Notes: a model not told the origin generated them from the sequence alone. Numbered from the stretch's first letter, positions 33,667 through 42,360 are shown. The stretch is 64,000 bases of DNA from Kribbella caucasensis (GCF_004361855.1 NZ_SNWQ01000031.1:19220-83219); one strand, 5' to 3'. Numbers and translations: made by a program.

Positions 33667-35109
33667 GTGCAGAACGAGCCCACTGTGCGGTTGACCGCAG
33701 TTCGCCGTCTCTACGAGGTGAGCGCCCGGATGGGTGCTGGGCGGAGCCTGGCCGAAACCCTGCAGGCCGTGGTCGACGGAGTCGTCAACGGGCTCGGCTT
33801 CGGGATCGCGGTGCTGAACCTGCGGCAGCCGGACGGCAAGTTCGAGGTGATCGCGGTCGCCGGATCCCCCGAGGCCAAGGAGGCCCTGCTCGGCACGGTC
33901 AGCGCGGCGGACATCTTCGACGCGGAGTTCAAGATCGCGGACCAGTGGGGCGGGTTGCGCTTCGTACCGCATGAGCGGTTGCCCGAGGGCGAAGTGGTCG
34001 GCTGGGTCCCCGACGTACCCGTGTCGTCCGAGCCGGACGCGTGGCATCCGCTGGACGCGTTGTTCGCGCCGCTGTACTCGTCCGACGGCGAGCTGGTCGG
34101 GATGCTGGCGGTCGACCTGCCCGAGGACCAGCGGCGGCCGGGGCCGATTCACCGCGAACTGCTGGAGATCTTCGCGACCCAGGCCGGGCTCGCGATCGAC
34201 AAGGCGCGGCTGACCGACCAGTTGCTGGCCGAGAAGGCGCGGCTGGAGGCGAGCGAGACGACGTTCCGGCTGGTCTTCGAGGGTGCCGGGAACGGGATGG
34301 CGACGCTCGCGTTCGAAGGTCCGGACGCGGGCCGGATCCTGCGGGTCAACGACGCCTTCTGCCGGATCACTGGGTACGACCAGAGCCAGCTGATCGGCAG
34401 CCGGATGCTCGACTACCTCCAGGACGAGGACGCCGGGCAGACCCAACGCGAACGCGACCAGCTCAGCTCAGGCCCTGGGCCGCACCGGTTCGAGCGGCGG
34501 TTCTTGCGGGCCGACGGCAACCACATCTGGCTCGGCGGCACCGCGGCGATCGTTGACCAGGGCAAGGATCAGCCGGGGATCCTGCTGATCCAGATCGACG
34601 ACATCACCGCGCGCAAGGACGCCGAGCGCGAACTCCAGCACCACGCCGGCCACGATCCGCTCACCGGGCTGGCGAACCGGCGGCTGCTCCAGCACCGCTT
34701 CGACGCCGTCTTGCAACGGTCGCGGCAGAGCGGGCGGCGCGGCGTACTGCTGTTCTGCGACCTGAACCACTTCAAGCAGGTCAACGACCGGTACGGTCAC
34801 GAAGCCGGCGACCGGGCGCTCCGGGAGATCGCCGAGCGGTTGCTCACCGAGGTCCGGCACGGCGACACGGTCGCGCGTCTCGGCGGCGACGAGTTCGCCA
34901 TCCTCGCCGAGGAGATCGACGACGACGACCTGACCGCTCTGATCCGCCGGCTCGAGGAGTCCATCCGCCGCCCTCTCACCGGCATCGACGTCCCCGTGAC
35001 CACCAGCATCGGCACCGCAGCCGTCACCCCTCTCAGCACCGACCTGGACGAACTCCTCCGCACCGCCGACCACGCCATGTACCAAGCCAAGAACCGCACG
35101 CGTAGTTAG
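33667..35109 (+). CDS. Diguanylate cyclase with GAF and PAS domains
   Basis: 480 residues from GTG 33667. The GAF domain (about 20-180) and PAS domain (about 200-310, FRLVFEGAGNGMA...RVNDAFCRITGYDQSQLIG) precede a GGDEF domain (about 320-478). The active-site signature GGDEF is intact at about 406-410, and RHGD five residues earlier is an I-site for product inhibition. There is no EAL domain or membrane segment, so this is a soluble sensor making c-di-GMP in response to an unknown ligand. It ends overlapping the convergent GNAT gene by 4 nt. Confidence 0.92.
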   Translation: MQNEPTVRLTAVRRLYEVSARMGAGRSLAETLQAVVDGVVNGLGFGIAVLNLRQPDGKFEVIAVAGSPEAKEALLGTVSAADIFDAEFKIADQWGGLRFVPHERLPEGEVVGWVPDVPVSSEPDAWHPLDALFAPLYSSDGELVGMLAVDLPEDQRRPGPIHRELLEIFATQAGLAIDKARLTDQLLAEKARLEASETTFRLVFEGAGNGMATLAFEGPDAGRILRVNDAFCRITGYDQSQLIGSRMLDYLQDEDAGQTQRERDQLSSGPGPHRFERRFLRADGNHIWLGGTAAIVDQGKDQPGILLIQIDDITARKDAERELQHHAGHDPLTGLANRRLLQHRFDAVLQRSRQSGRRGVLLFCDLNHFKQVNDRYGHEAGDRALREIAERLLTEVRHGDTVARLGGDEFAILAEEIDDDDLTALIRRLEESIRRPLTGIDVPVTTSIGTAAVTPLSTDLDELLRTADHAMYQAKNRTRS

Positions 35110-35588
35110 CTGCCGAGCTTGGTGAGGGCCTCGTCGGTCAGGCGGTAGGTGGTCCACTCATCTTGAGGCAGGGCGCCGAGGGACTTGTAGAAGTCGATGG
35201 CGGGGGTGTTCCAGTCGAGGACGGACCACTCGAGGCGTTCGTAGCCGTGGGCGACGCACTCCTGGGCGAGTGCGATCAGGAGGGCCTTGCCGAGGCCGGA
35301 GCCGCGTTGGTCGGGGCTGACGAAGAGGTCTTCCAGGTAGATGCCATGGACGCCGCGCCAGGTGGAGAAGTTGAGGAACCAGAGCGCGCACCCGACCACC
35401 TCGCCTTCGAGCTCCGCGACGTGACAGAAGACGGCCGGGGAGCCGCCGAACAGCGCGGTCTCCAGCTGCTCAGCCGTCAGCCGGCACTCATCCGGGGCAC
35501 GCTCGTACTCCGCCAGTCCGTGCACCAGTCCCACGATCGCCGGTACGTCGTCCGGCCGCGCACGCCGGATCCGTTCGTCTGCCTGCAT
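35106..35588 (-). CDS. GNAT family N-acetyltransferase
   Basis: 160 residues. Acetyl-CoA loop DQRGSGLGKALL (R/Q-x-x-G-x-G/A type), with the preceding strand GIYLEDLFVSP. C-terminal LEWSVLDWNTPAIDFYKSLGA is typical of the spermidine/diamine acetyltransferase-like branch (SSAT). Substrate unknown. Convergent with the diguanylate cyclase gene. Confidence 0.88.
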   Translation of the reverse strand: MQADERIRRARPDDVPAIVGLVHGLAEYERAPDECRLTAEQLETALFGGSPAVFCHVAELEGEVVGCALWFLNFSTWRGVHGIYLEDLFVSPDQRGSGLGKALLIALAQECVAHGYERLEWSVLDWNTPAIDFYKSLGALPQDEWTTYRLTDEALTKLGS

Positions 35589-35663
35589 GCCCCCATCCTG
35601 CCGGTCCCCGGATCAGCTGCACTGATCTGATGCTGAGCTCTGGTCGATCTACCGGTGATTGCT

Positions 35664-35690
35664 GTTAACTTACCGAACAACTTCGTTAAC
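35664..35690 (+). promoter_or_regulatory. Possible PHO-box-like direct repeat
   Basis: GTTAACTTACC (from 35664) and GTTAACCTGCG (from 35685) repeat with 21-bp spacing in the AT-rich promoter region of the PhoD gene. PhoP boxes in actinobacteria are direct repeats of about 11-bp GTTCACC-like units. The match is partial and the regulatory role inferred from the downstream gene. Confidence 0.35.
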
Positions 35691-35774
35691 CTGCGCGACG
35701 GGCGACCGCCGACCGGAGGTCATCTGACGGCTGCAGGCTGACCCGGATCCCCCATCCGCCCAAGGAGGAACCTC

Positions 35775-37355
35775 ATGCCAGTCTCACGTCGCCGATTTCT
35801 CGGCTTCGGAGGCGCCGGCACCGCCGCCGTACTGCTCGGCACCGGAGTCTGGGACGCCTCGACCACGTACGCCGCCCCGGCGGGCACCGGGAACCCGTTC
35901 ACCCTCGGCATCGCGTCCGGCGACCCGCGGCACGACAGCGTGGTGCTGTGGACGCGTCTCGCCCTCGACCCGTACGCCGTTGACGGGCGCGGCGGGATGC
36001 CGGACAAAGCAGTGCGAGTGGAATACGAAGTCGCCCGGGACGAGCGATTCCGGCACATCGTGCGCCGGTCGAGTGTGCTGGCGACGTCCGAGCTCGGCCA
36101 CTCGGTCCACCCGGAGATCCACGGGCTGCAGCCGGACCACGAGTACTACTACCGGTTCCGCACCGGCGGCGAGGTGTCGCCGATCGGCCGGACCCGGACA
36201 ACGCCGCACCCGTACGCGTCGCCCCGCGAACTCCGATTCGCGTTCGCCTCGTGCAACGCGTGGCAGGACGGGTTCTTCACGGCGTACGACCACCTCGCGG
36301 AGGAAGACCTGGATCTGGTCGTGCACCTGGGCGACTACATCTACGAGTCCGGGGTCAAGATGAACCGGCGGGGCGTGGTGACCGACCCGCGGTTCCACAC
36401 CGAGACGTTCGACCTCGCGCGGTACCGCCTGCAGTACTCGCTCTACAAGACCGAGGCGCCTCTGCAGGCCGCACATGCCCGGCACCCGTGGATCCAGACG
36501 ATCGACGACCACGAGGTGGAGAACAACTGGGCCGGCGACCTGTCCCAGAAGGACACCGAGCCGGACCAGGACCCGGTGGTGTTCCGGGCCCGGCGGGCGG
36601 CCGCGTTCCAGGCGATGTACGAGAACATGCCGCTGCGGCACGACCAGATGCCGTCCGGGCCGGATGTGCGGCTGCACCGGCGGCTGCCGTACGGGCGACT
36701 GGCGGACATCACCATGCTCGACACCCGGCAGTACCGCTCCGACCAGCCCTGCGGCGACGGCGACTCCTCGACCTGTGACGACCGGTTCGATCCGGACAAC
36801 ACGATGCTCGGCGGGAAGCAGAAGGCGTGGCTGCTGGACGGTTTCCGCAGCTCGAACGCCCGCTGGCAGGTGCTCGGCAACCAGGCGCCGATGGGTCAGA
36901 CCGACTGGACGCCCGGCGAAGAGACCCACATCTGGCTGGACCCGTGGGACGGATACGTTGCCGAGCGCAACGAGCTGCTCGGCGCCGCGCAGGACAGCGG
37001 GGTGCGCAACCTGGTCGTCATCACCGGTGACCGGCACCAGAACTACGCGCTGGAACTGAAGCGCGACTACGGCAACCCGGACTCGGTGGCCGTCGGCACG
37101 GAGTTCGTCGGCACGTCGATCACCAGCGGCGGGGATGGCGCGGACATGACCGACCAGGGTCTGCAGTTCCTGGCCGCGAACCCGCACATGAAGTTCTTCA
37201 ACTCCCAACGCGGCTACGTGCGCGTGACAGTGGACAAGGACCGCTGGCGCTCCGACTACCGCGTGGTCCCCTTCGTCCAAACACCAGGCGCGCCCATCGT
37301 CACCCGGGCGTCCTACGTCGTCGACGACCGCAACCCCCACGTCCACGCATCCTGA
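35775..37355 (+). CDS. phoD: Alkaline phosphatase D family protein (TAT-exported)
   Basis: 526 residues. TAT signal peptide with RRRFLGFGG. PhoD N-terminal beta-domain (about 35-140) and metallophosphatase domain (about 145-510) with metal-ligand segments HLGDYIYE, TIDDHEVENNW and TGDRHQNYAL. PhoD enzymes are Ca/Fe phosphodiesterase/phosphatases that release phosphate from extracellular esters. A PHO-box-like repeat precedes it. Inverted repeat copy 3 begins 3 nt after the stop codon. Confidence 0.9.
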   Translation: MPVSRRRFLGFGGAGTAAVLLGTGVWDASTTYAAPAGTGNPFTLGIASGDPRHDSVVLWTRLALDPYAVDGRGGMPDKAVRVEYEVARDERFRHIVRRSSVLATSELGHSVHPEIHGLQPDHEYYYRFRTGGEVSPIGRTRTTPHPYASPRELRFAFASCNAWQDGFFTAYDHLAEEDLDLVVHLGDYIYESGVKMNRRGVVTDPRFHTETFDLARYRLQYSLYKTEAPLQAAHARHPWIQTIDDHEVENNWAGDLSQKDTEPDQDPVVFRARRAAAFQAMYENMPLRHDQMPSGPDVRLHRRLPYGRLADITMLDTRQYRSDQPCGDGDSSTCDDRFDPDNTMLGGKQKAWLLDGFRSSNARWQVLGNQAPMGQTDWTPGEETHIWLDPWDGYVAERNELLGAAQDSGVRNLVVITGDRHQNYALELKRDYGNPDSVAVGTEFVGTSITSGGDGADMTDQGLQFLAANPHMKFFNSQRGYVRVTVDKDRWRSDYRVVPFVQTPGAPIVTRASYVVDDRNPHVHAS

Positions 37356-37358
37356 TCG

Positions 37359-37428
37359 CTTGCGTCCGAAGAACCTAGTCTCCGACACGGGACACTAGGG
37401 TGATAGCGCTCGGTTCTTCGGACGTAAG
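37359..37428. repeat. Dispersed inverted repeat, copy 3 (composite)
   Basis: Arms of 17 bp, CTTGCGTCCGAAGAACC (37359-37375) and GGTTCTTCGGACGTAAG (37412-37428), differ at one position that would form a G-U wobble in RNA. Nested inside is a second hairpin CCTAGT...ACTAGG containing CTCCGACACGGGACACT, which recurs in slightly altered form at 38453-38473. Confidence 0.85.
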
Positions 37429-37521
37429 AGGGGTGCTGTCACGCGATTCAGTGGTGCGGGTGCTTGCTCTGTGCGGATTTTCCTGTTGGATTTCCGGGTT
37501 CGGGCGCGCGAGGTTGGACTC

Positions 37522-38388
37522 ATGACGAACAAGACCCGCCGGATCGGCGATCTCGAGGTCAGCGCGATCGGGCTCGGCGCGATGCCGATGTCGATCGAGG
37601 GCCGGCCCGACGAGGACCGGTCGATCGCGACCATCCACGCCGCGCTCGACGCCGGCATCACCCTGATCGACACCGCCGACGCGTACCACCTGACCGCGAC
37701 CGACGACGGCCACAACGAGACCCTGATCGCGAAGGCGCTCGCGTCGTACGGCGGCGACACGTCCGGCGTACTCGTCGCGACCAAGGGCGGCCACCTCCGC
37801 CCGGGCGACGGATCCTGGACCCTGAACGGCTCGCCGGAGTACCTGAAGCAGGCCGCGGACGCGTCGCTCAAGCGGCTCGGCGTGGAGGCGATCGGCCTGT
37901 ACCAGTTCCACCGGCCGGACCCGAGGACGCCGTACGAGGACTCGATCGGCGCGATCCGCGACCTGCTCGACGCCGGCAAGATCCGGCTGGCGGGTATCTC
38001 GAACGCGAATCCGGCCCAGATCCAGCTGGCGAACGAGATCCTCGGCGGCCGGCTCGTCTCCGTGCAGAATCAGTTCTCGCCCGCCTTCCGGTCCAGCGAG
38101 CCCGAGCTCGAGTTCTGCGACCAGCTCGGCATCGCGTTCCTGCCGTGGTCCCCGCTCGGCGGCATCTCGAACGCGTCCGACCTGGGTTCGAGGCACCCGG
38201 CGTTCCACGAGATCGCCCAGCAGCTCGGGGTGAGCCCGCAGCAGGTCACCCTCGCCTGGATGATGGCGAAGTCGGAGCACGTCATCCCGATCCCCGGTTC
38301 CAGCCGCCCGGAGACCATCCGCGACTCGTACGCCGCGACCGACCTCCAGCTCACCCCCGACCAGATCACCGCCCTCGACGCAGCCTGA
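37522..38388 (+). CDS. Aldo/keto reductase
   Basis: 288 residues from ATG 37522 with GAGG upstream; an earlier in-frame start at 37471 is less likely. AKR TIM barrel with catalytic Asp/Tyr in LIDTADAYH, Lys in VATKGGH and His in YQFHRPDP. NADP-binding C-terminal segment PIPGSSRPETIRDS. NADPH-dependent reduction of carbonyls; substrate unknown. Monocistronic between two hairpin repeats and followed by a Rho-independent terminator. Confidence 0.9.
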   Translation: MTNKTRRIGDLEVSAIGLGAMPMSIEGRPDEDRSIATIHAALDAGITLIDTADAYHLTATDDGHNETLIAKALASYGGDTSGVLVATKGGHLRPGDGSWTLNGSPEYLKQAADASLKRLGVEAIGLYQFHRPDPRTPYEDSIGAIRDLLDAGKIRLAGISNANPAQIQLANEILGGRLVSVQNQFSPAFRSSEPELEFCDQLGIAFLPWSPLGGISNASDLGSRHPAFHEIAQQLGVSPQQVTLAWMMAKSEHVIPIPGSSRPETIRDSYAATDLQLTPDQITALDAA

Positions 38389-38396
38389 TCCGGCCG

Positions 38397-38432
38397 ACAG
38401 CCCGATCGAGTCCCACTCGGTCGGGCTGTTTT
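38397..38432 (+). terminator. Rho-independent terminator
   Basis: ACAGCCCGATCGAGT and ACTCGGTCGGGCTGT pair with a CCC loop and one mismatch, followed directly by TTTTC. It lies 9 nt after the aldo/keto reductase stop codon. Confidence 0.85.
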
Positions 38433-38452
38433 CGTTGGGCCGCGGGCCTTGT

Positions 38453-38473
38453 GCTCCGACACGGGGCACTTAG
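38453..38473. repeat. Second copy of CTCCGACACGGG(A/G)CACT hairpin
   Basis: GCTCCGACACGGGGCACTTAG can fold with GTGC/GCAC ends and shares CTCCGACACGGG-R-CACT with 37380-37396 inside repeat copy 3. The two copies flank the aldo/keto reductase gene. Confidence 0.65.
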
Positions 38474-38530
38474 TCCGCCGTACCGGATCATGGAATGGTG
38501 AGGGGCCGGGTGGCGTTACTGTGGTCAGAG

Positions 38531-38550
38531 GTAGTTTAATCGTGAACTAC
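38531..38550. promoter_or_regulatory. MarR-type operator candidate
   Basis: GTAGTT-TAATCGTG-AACTAC is an inverted repeat 20 bp before the luciferase-like monooxygenase ATG, inside an otherwise GC-rich region. AT-rich dyads of this size near AGTT/AACT are typical of MarR/HxlR sites. The cognate regulator is not in the window. Confidence 0.5.
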
Positions 38551-38570
38551 TGAGACTTCGAGGAGGGCAG

Positions 38571-39692
38571 ATGCAGTTCGGTGTGTTCACCGTCGGCGAC
38601 GTGACCGAGGATCCGATGACCGGCACGACCATCAGCGAGGCCGAGCGGATCAAGTCGATGGTGACGATCGCGCTGAAGGCCGAGGAGGTCGGGCTGGACG
38701 TGTTCGCGACCGGCGAGCACCACAACCCGCCGTTCGTGCCGTCGTCGCCGACCACGATGCTCGGGTACGTCGCGGCGAAGACATCCAAGCTGATCCTGTC
38801 CACCTCGACCACCCTGATCACCACCAACGACCCGGTGAAGATCGCCGAGGACTACGCGATGCTGCAGCACCTGGCCGACGGCCGGGTCGACCTGATGATG
38901 GGTCGCGGCAACACCGGTCCGGTGTACCCGTGGTTCGGCCAGGACATCCGCAACGGCATCGCGCTCGCGGTCGAGAACTACGCGCTCCTGCGCCGCCTCT
39001 GGCGTGAGGACGTGGTCGACTGGGAGGGCCAGTTCCGTACGCCGCTGCAGGGGTTCACGTCGACGCCCCGACCGCTGGACGACGTACCCCCGTTCGTCTG
39101 GCACGGCTCGATCCGGTCGCCGGAGATCGCGGAGCAGGCGGCGTACTACGGTGACGGGTTCTTCCACAACAACATCTTCTGGCCGGTCTCGCACACCAAG
39201 CAGATGATCGACCTCTACCGTCGCCGGTTCGAGCACTACGGACACGGCGCCGCGGACCAGGCGATCGTCGGGCTCGGCGGCCAGGTCTTCATGCGGAAGA
39301 ACTCGCAGGACGCGGTGCGCGAGTTCCGGCCGTACTTCGACAACGCGCCGGTGTACGGACACGGTCCCTCGCTGGAGGAGTTCAGCCGGGAGACCCCGTT
39401 GACCGTGGGCAGCCCGCAGCAGGTGATCGAGCGGACGCTGACGTTCCGGGAGCACTTCGGTGACTACCAGCGGCAGCTGTTCCTGATGGACCATGCCGGG
39501 TTGCCGTTGAAGACCGTGCTGGAGCAGTTGGACATCCTCGGCTCCGAGGTGGTGCCGGTGCTGCGGAAGGAATTCGACTCCCTGCGGCCGGCCCATGTCC
39601 CGGAGGCGCCGACGCATGCGTCGTTGAAGGCCGCGGCCGAGCGCGCTCGTTCGCTGGAGACACTGGAAACCGTGGAGGCGGGGGACCGATGA
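38571..39692 (+). CDS. FMN-dependent luciferase-like monooxygenase
   Basis: 373 residues, bacterial luciferase-like TIM barrel (LDVFATGEHHNPPFVPSSP, LADGRVDLMMGRGNTGPVYPWFG). The length and C-terminal extension match the actinobacterial family annotated as CE1758-type FMN-dependent monooxygenases. It overlaps by 4 nt the gene for a flavin reductase, which would supply FMNH2. Substrate unknown. GGAGG RBS precedes ATG 38571. Confidence 0.88.
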   Translation: MQFGVFTVGDVTEDPMTGTTISEAERIKSMVTIALKAEEVGLDVFATGEHHNPPFVPSSPTTMLGYVAAKTSKLILSTSTTLITTNDPVKIAEDYAMLQHLADGRVDLMMGRGNTGPVYPWFGQDIRNGIALAVENYALLRRLWREDVVDWEGQFRTPLQGFTSTPRPLDDVPPFVWHGSIRSPEIAEQAAYYGDGFFHNNIFWPVSHTKQMIDLYRRRFEHYGHGAADQAIVGLGGQVFMRKNSQDAVREFRPYFDNAPVYGHGPSLEEFSRETPLTVGSPQQVIERTLTFREHFGDYQRQLFLMDHAGLPLKTVLEQLDILGSEVVPVLRKEFDSLRPAHVPEAPTHASLKAAAERARSLETLETVEAGDR

Positions 39693-40297
39693 GCGAACGC
39701 ACGATCGCCGTGGTGACGGCCGGACTGACGAGCCCTTCGTCGACCCGGCTGCTCGCTGACCAGCTCGCCGCCGCCGTCCGGGACACGCTCGACGAACGCG
39801 GAGTCCCGCGCCGGATCGTCGTCATCGAACTGCGCGACCACGCGCACGACCTGACGAACAACCTGCTCACCGGCTTCCCGTCGGAGAGCCTGCGGTCGGT
39901 GCTCGACACGGTTACGCGGGCGGATGCGCTGATCGCGGTGACGCCGACGTTCAGCGCGTCGTACAGCGGGCTGTTCAAGCTGTTCTTCGACGTCCTGGAC
40001 GACAAGGCCCTGGTCGGCAAACCCGTCCTGATCGGCGCGACCGGCGGCACCGAACGGCACTCGTTGGTCCTCGAGTACGCGATGCGCCCCCTCTTCGCCT
40101 ACCTCCAGGCCGTCGTCGTCCCCACCGCCGTCTACGCCGCCTCCTCCGACTGGGGCCCCCACGCCACCGCCCTCCGCTCCCGCTCCACCCGAGCCGCGAC
40201 GGAACTAGCCGACCTCATCACCAACACCGCCCCGTCGACCGGGCCGATCGACCCCTTCGACGACTCCACGCCCTTCGAGGACCTCCTCAAGGGTTAG
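39689..40297 (+). CDS. NADPH-dependent FMN reductase
   Basis: 202 residues, flavodoxin-like NADPH:FMN reductase. TAGLTSPSSTRLLADQLA forms the FMN phosphate loop and VTPTFSASYSGLFKLFFDVL the flavin-binding loop. It corresponds to the CE1759-type partner of the preceding monooxygenase. ATGA overlap indicates translational coupling; the two make a two-component flavin monooxygenase. Confidence 0.9.
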   Translation: MSERTIAVVTAGLTSPSSTRLLADQLAAAVRDTLDERGVPRRIVVIELRDHAHDLTNNLLTGFPSESLRSVLDTVTRADALIAVTPTFSASYSGLFKLFFDVLDDKALVGKPVLIGATGGTERHSLVLEYAMRPLFAYLQAVVVPTAVYAASSDWGPHATALRSRSTRAATELADLITNTAPSTGPIDPFDDSTPFEDLLKG

Positions 40298-40353
40298 CCA
40301 ACAGCTCGACGTGCGCTGTCACCCCGAACCCCCGAACCCCCGGAACACATGAA

Positions 40354-40421
40354 CCTTGAACACCTTCAGGGGGCCTTGAACACGGTATGTCTTGTTCAAG
40401 GTCCCCGCTTGTTGTTCAAGG
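40354..40421. repeat. Nested double palindrome of CCTTGAACA
   Basis: CCTTGAACA occurs at 40354-40362 and 40374-40382, and its reverse complement TGTTCAAGG at 40393-40401 and 40413-40421. The outer and inner pairs share one exact symmetry centre (40387.5), and the inner stem extends through GGGG/CCCC. It lies in the 243-bp gap between the FMN reductase and FkbM genes; just before it is a short CCCCGAAC tandem run (40321-40345). No gene is seen in the gap. Confidence 0.85.
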
Positions 40422-40540
40422 TCCCGGAGTTCGGGCCTCTGCGGCCAATCCAGCTGCGCAGGAACCAAACCAGTTCGCGTTGACCGGTCGGGGTCGACCA
40501 GGGAACGAGTAGCTCGGGCGGGTGTGGGTATCGGGGTTGG

Positions 40541-41458
40541 GTGGAGCTTCGGGATGGGGTTGGGTGGCGGGTTGCGTGGCGGCTGCCGTATGTCGTGGCG
40601 CGGGTTGGGGGAGCCGGGGCGGCGCGGCGGGTGGCTCGGGTGGTGGGACGGGTGGAGGGGACGCGGGACGTCGGGGTCGCGCGGGTGGCGGCGAGAGTTT
40701 CGCCTCGGTTGAGGAAGCGGAATCCCAGGCTTGTGAAGATCCCGGCCGCGTGGGCGACGGAGTACGTCGAGGTCCGTCGGGAAGGCTTGCGACTGGAGCT
40801 GGATCTGCGGGACAACCTGCAGGCCGTCCTGTACTACGCGGGGAAGTACGAGCCGGGCGTGCGGCGGTTTCTCCGGCGGGAGTTGCGGCGTGGTGATGCC
40901 GTGCTGGATGTGGGCGCCAATATCGGGCTGCACAGTCTGACCGCGGCACAGCGATTGCGGGAGCTTGGTGGTGGGCGGGTCATCGCCGTCGAGCCGGCTG
41001 CGGACTCGGTGCAGAAGTTGCGACGCGCGGCCGAGCGCAACCGCCTCGCCGACCTGATCGAGGTGGTACCGGTCGCGCTGGGTGAGCAGACGGATGAGGC
41101 GGAACTGCGGACGGACAGCCGATACGACCAGGCCGACGCCGGCATCCGCTCGTTGCATGGCGACGGTAAGGCGGTGCAGCGGGTGCCAGTGATCCGGCTG
41201 GACGACTGGGCGGAAGAGAACGCGTTGTCCCGTTTGGACGTGGTCAAGCTGGATATCGAGGGGTCGGAGGTCGCCGCACTCGTCGGAGCCACGCAGACCC
41301 TGACGCGGCTCCGGCCGCGCGTAGTACTGGTCGAGGACAAGCGGAACGAGGAGCGCGGGCGGCTGTACGACGTACTCGGCGGGCTCGGGTATGCGCACAG
41401 TGGCGAGGTGTACGACCACAATGCGTTGTTCCGGCCAGTCGGTCGCGATGCTGTCTGA
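40541..41458 (+). CDS. FkbM family methyltransferase
   Basis: 305 residues from GTG 40541 (start uncertain). The first roughly 55 residues are Arg/Val-rich with no recognised domain. FkbM methyltransferase fold from about 75: motif I AVLDVGANIGLHSLTAA, IAVEPAADSV, and the family-typical DVVKLDIEGSEVAAL. FkbM enzymes O-methylate sugars or polyketides, but many members have unknown substrates. No glycosyltransferase or biosynthetic cluster is adjacent. Confidence 0.82.
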   Translation: MELRDGVGWRVAWRLPYVVARVGGAGAARRVARVVGRVEGTRDVGVARVAARVSPRLRKRNPRLVKIPAAWATEYVEVRREGLRLELDLRDNLQAVLYYAGKYEPGVRRFLRRELRRGDAVLDVGANIGLHSLTAAQRLRELGGGRVIAVEPAADSVQKLRRAAERNRLADLIEVVPVALGEQTDEAELRTDSRYDQADAGIRSLHGDGKAVQRVPVIRLDDWAEENALSRLDVVKLDIEGSEVAALVGATQTLTRLRPRVVLVEDKRNEERGRLYDVLGGLGYAHSGEVYDHNALFRPVGRDAV

Positions 41459-41494
41459 GCGCGGCGTCTCCGCCGATCGCGAACCGGTTGTTGC

Positions 41495-42262
41495 CTAGGG
41501 CATCAACTGGCCGCCGTTCACCTCGATGATCTGGCCGGTGACGTAGGAGGCCATGGCGTCGGAGGCGAGGTAGAGGATGGTGCCTACGCATTCGTGGGGG
41601 GTGCCGGTGCGGCCCATGGGGATGGTGGAGAGCATGGCTTTGAGCTGGTCGTCGCCGGTGTGGCGTTCGTGGAACGGGGTGCTGATGACGCCGGGCGAGA
41701 TCGCGTTGACGCGGATGTTGTCGGGCGCGAGTTCTTTGGCCAGGCCGCGGGTGAAGGTGCTGACGGCGCCCTTGCTGGTGGCGTAGACGACCGAGCCGCC
41801 GCCTCCGCCGTGGCGGGCCGCGATCGAGGTGACGTTGACGATCGCGCCACTCCCCTGGGCGCGGAACACCGGCACGATCCGACGGCTCATCGCGAACACC
41901 GAGGTCAGGTTCACGTCCAGGATCCGGTGGAACTCCTCGTCCGGTACGTCGACCACGGACGAGCGTCGTACCAGGTCGCCGGCGTTGTTGACGAGGACGT
42001 CGATGCGGCCGTGTTTGGCGAGCACCTCGTCGATGAGGGCGCCGGCGGACCCCGGATCCGCGAGGTCGGCCTGGTGTACGGAAGCCTGGCCGCCGGCCGT
42101 GATGACGGCGCTCTGCGTGTGCCGTACGCCGGTCTCGTTGGCCTGGTAGTGCACCGCGACCGTAGCGCCGGCCTCCGCGAACCCGACGGCCGCGGCCGCC
42201 CCGATCCCGCTGCTCGCGCCGGTGACGAGTACGACCTGATCCGTGAAGTCGAGGAATCTCAT
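41495..42262 (-). CDS. SDR family oxidoreductase
   Basis: 255 residues, classical short-chain dehydrogenase. Cofactor loop VTGASSGIGAA, NNAGD, catalytic Ser in VTSIAARHG, and Y-A-T-S-K (VVYATSKGAVST). SPGVISTPFH and the C-terminal GQIIEVNGGQLMP are standard. Similar to 3-oxoacyl-ACP reductase-like or sugar dehydrogenases; substrate not assignable. Convergent with the FkbM gene. Confidence 0.92.
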   Translation of the reverse strand: MRFLDFTDQVVLVTGASSGIGAAAAVGFAEAGATVAVHYQANETGVRHTQSAVITAGGQASVHQADLADPGSAGALIDEVLAKHGRIDVLVNNAGDLVRRSSVVDVPDEEFHRILDVNLTSVFAMSRRIVPVFRAQGSGAIVNVTSIAARHGGGGGSVVYATSKGAVSTFTRGLAKELAPDNIRVNAISPGVISTPFHERHTGDDQLKAMLSTIPMGRTGTPHECVGTILYLASDAMASYVTGQIIEVNGGQLMP

Positions 42263-42360
42263 GCCCCCATCCTGCCCAACCCGCGCGCTCGCCGGTGCGC
42301 GATTCCCGTACTGCGAACGGCCGGGGTTTGGGAGGGGCGTGGGGGAGGTAGATCTGATGA

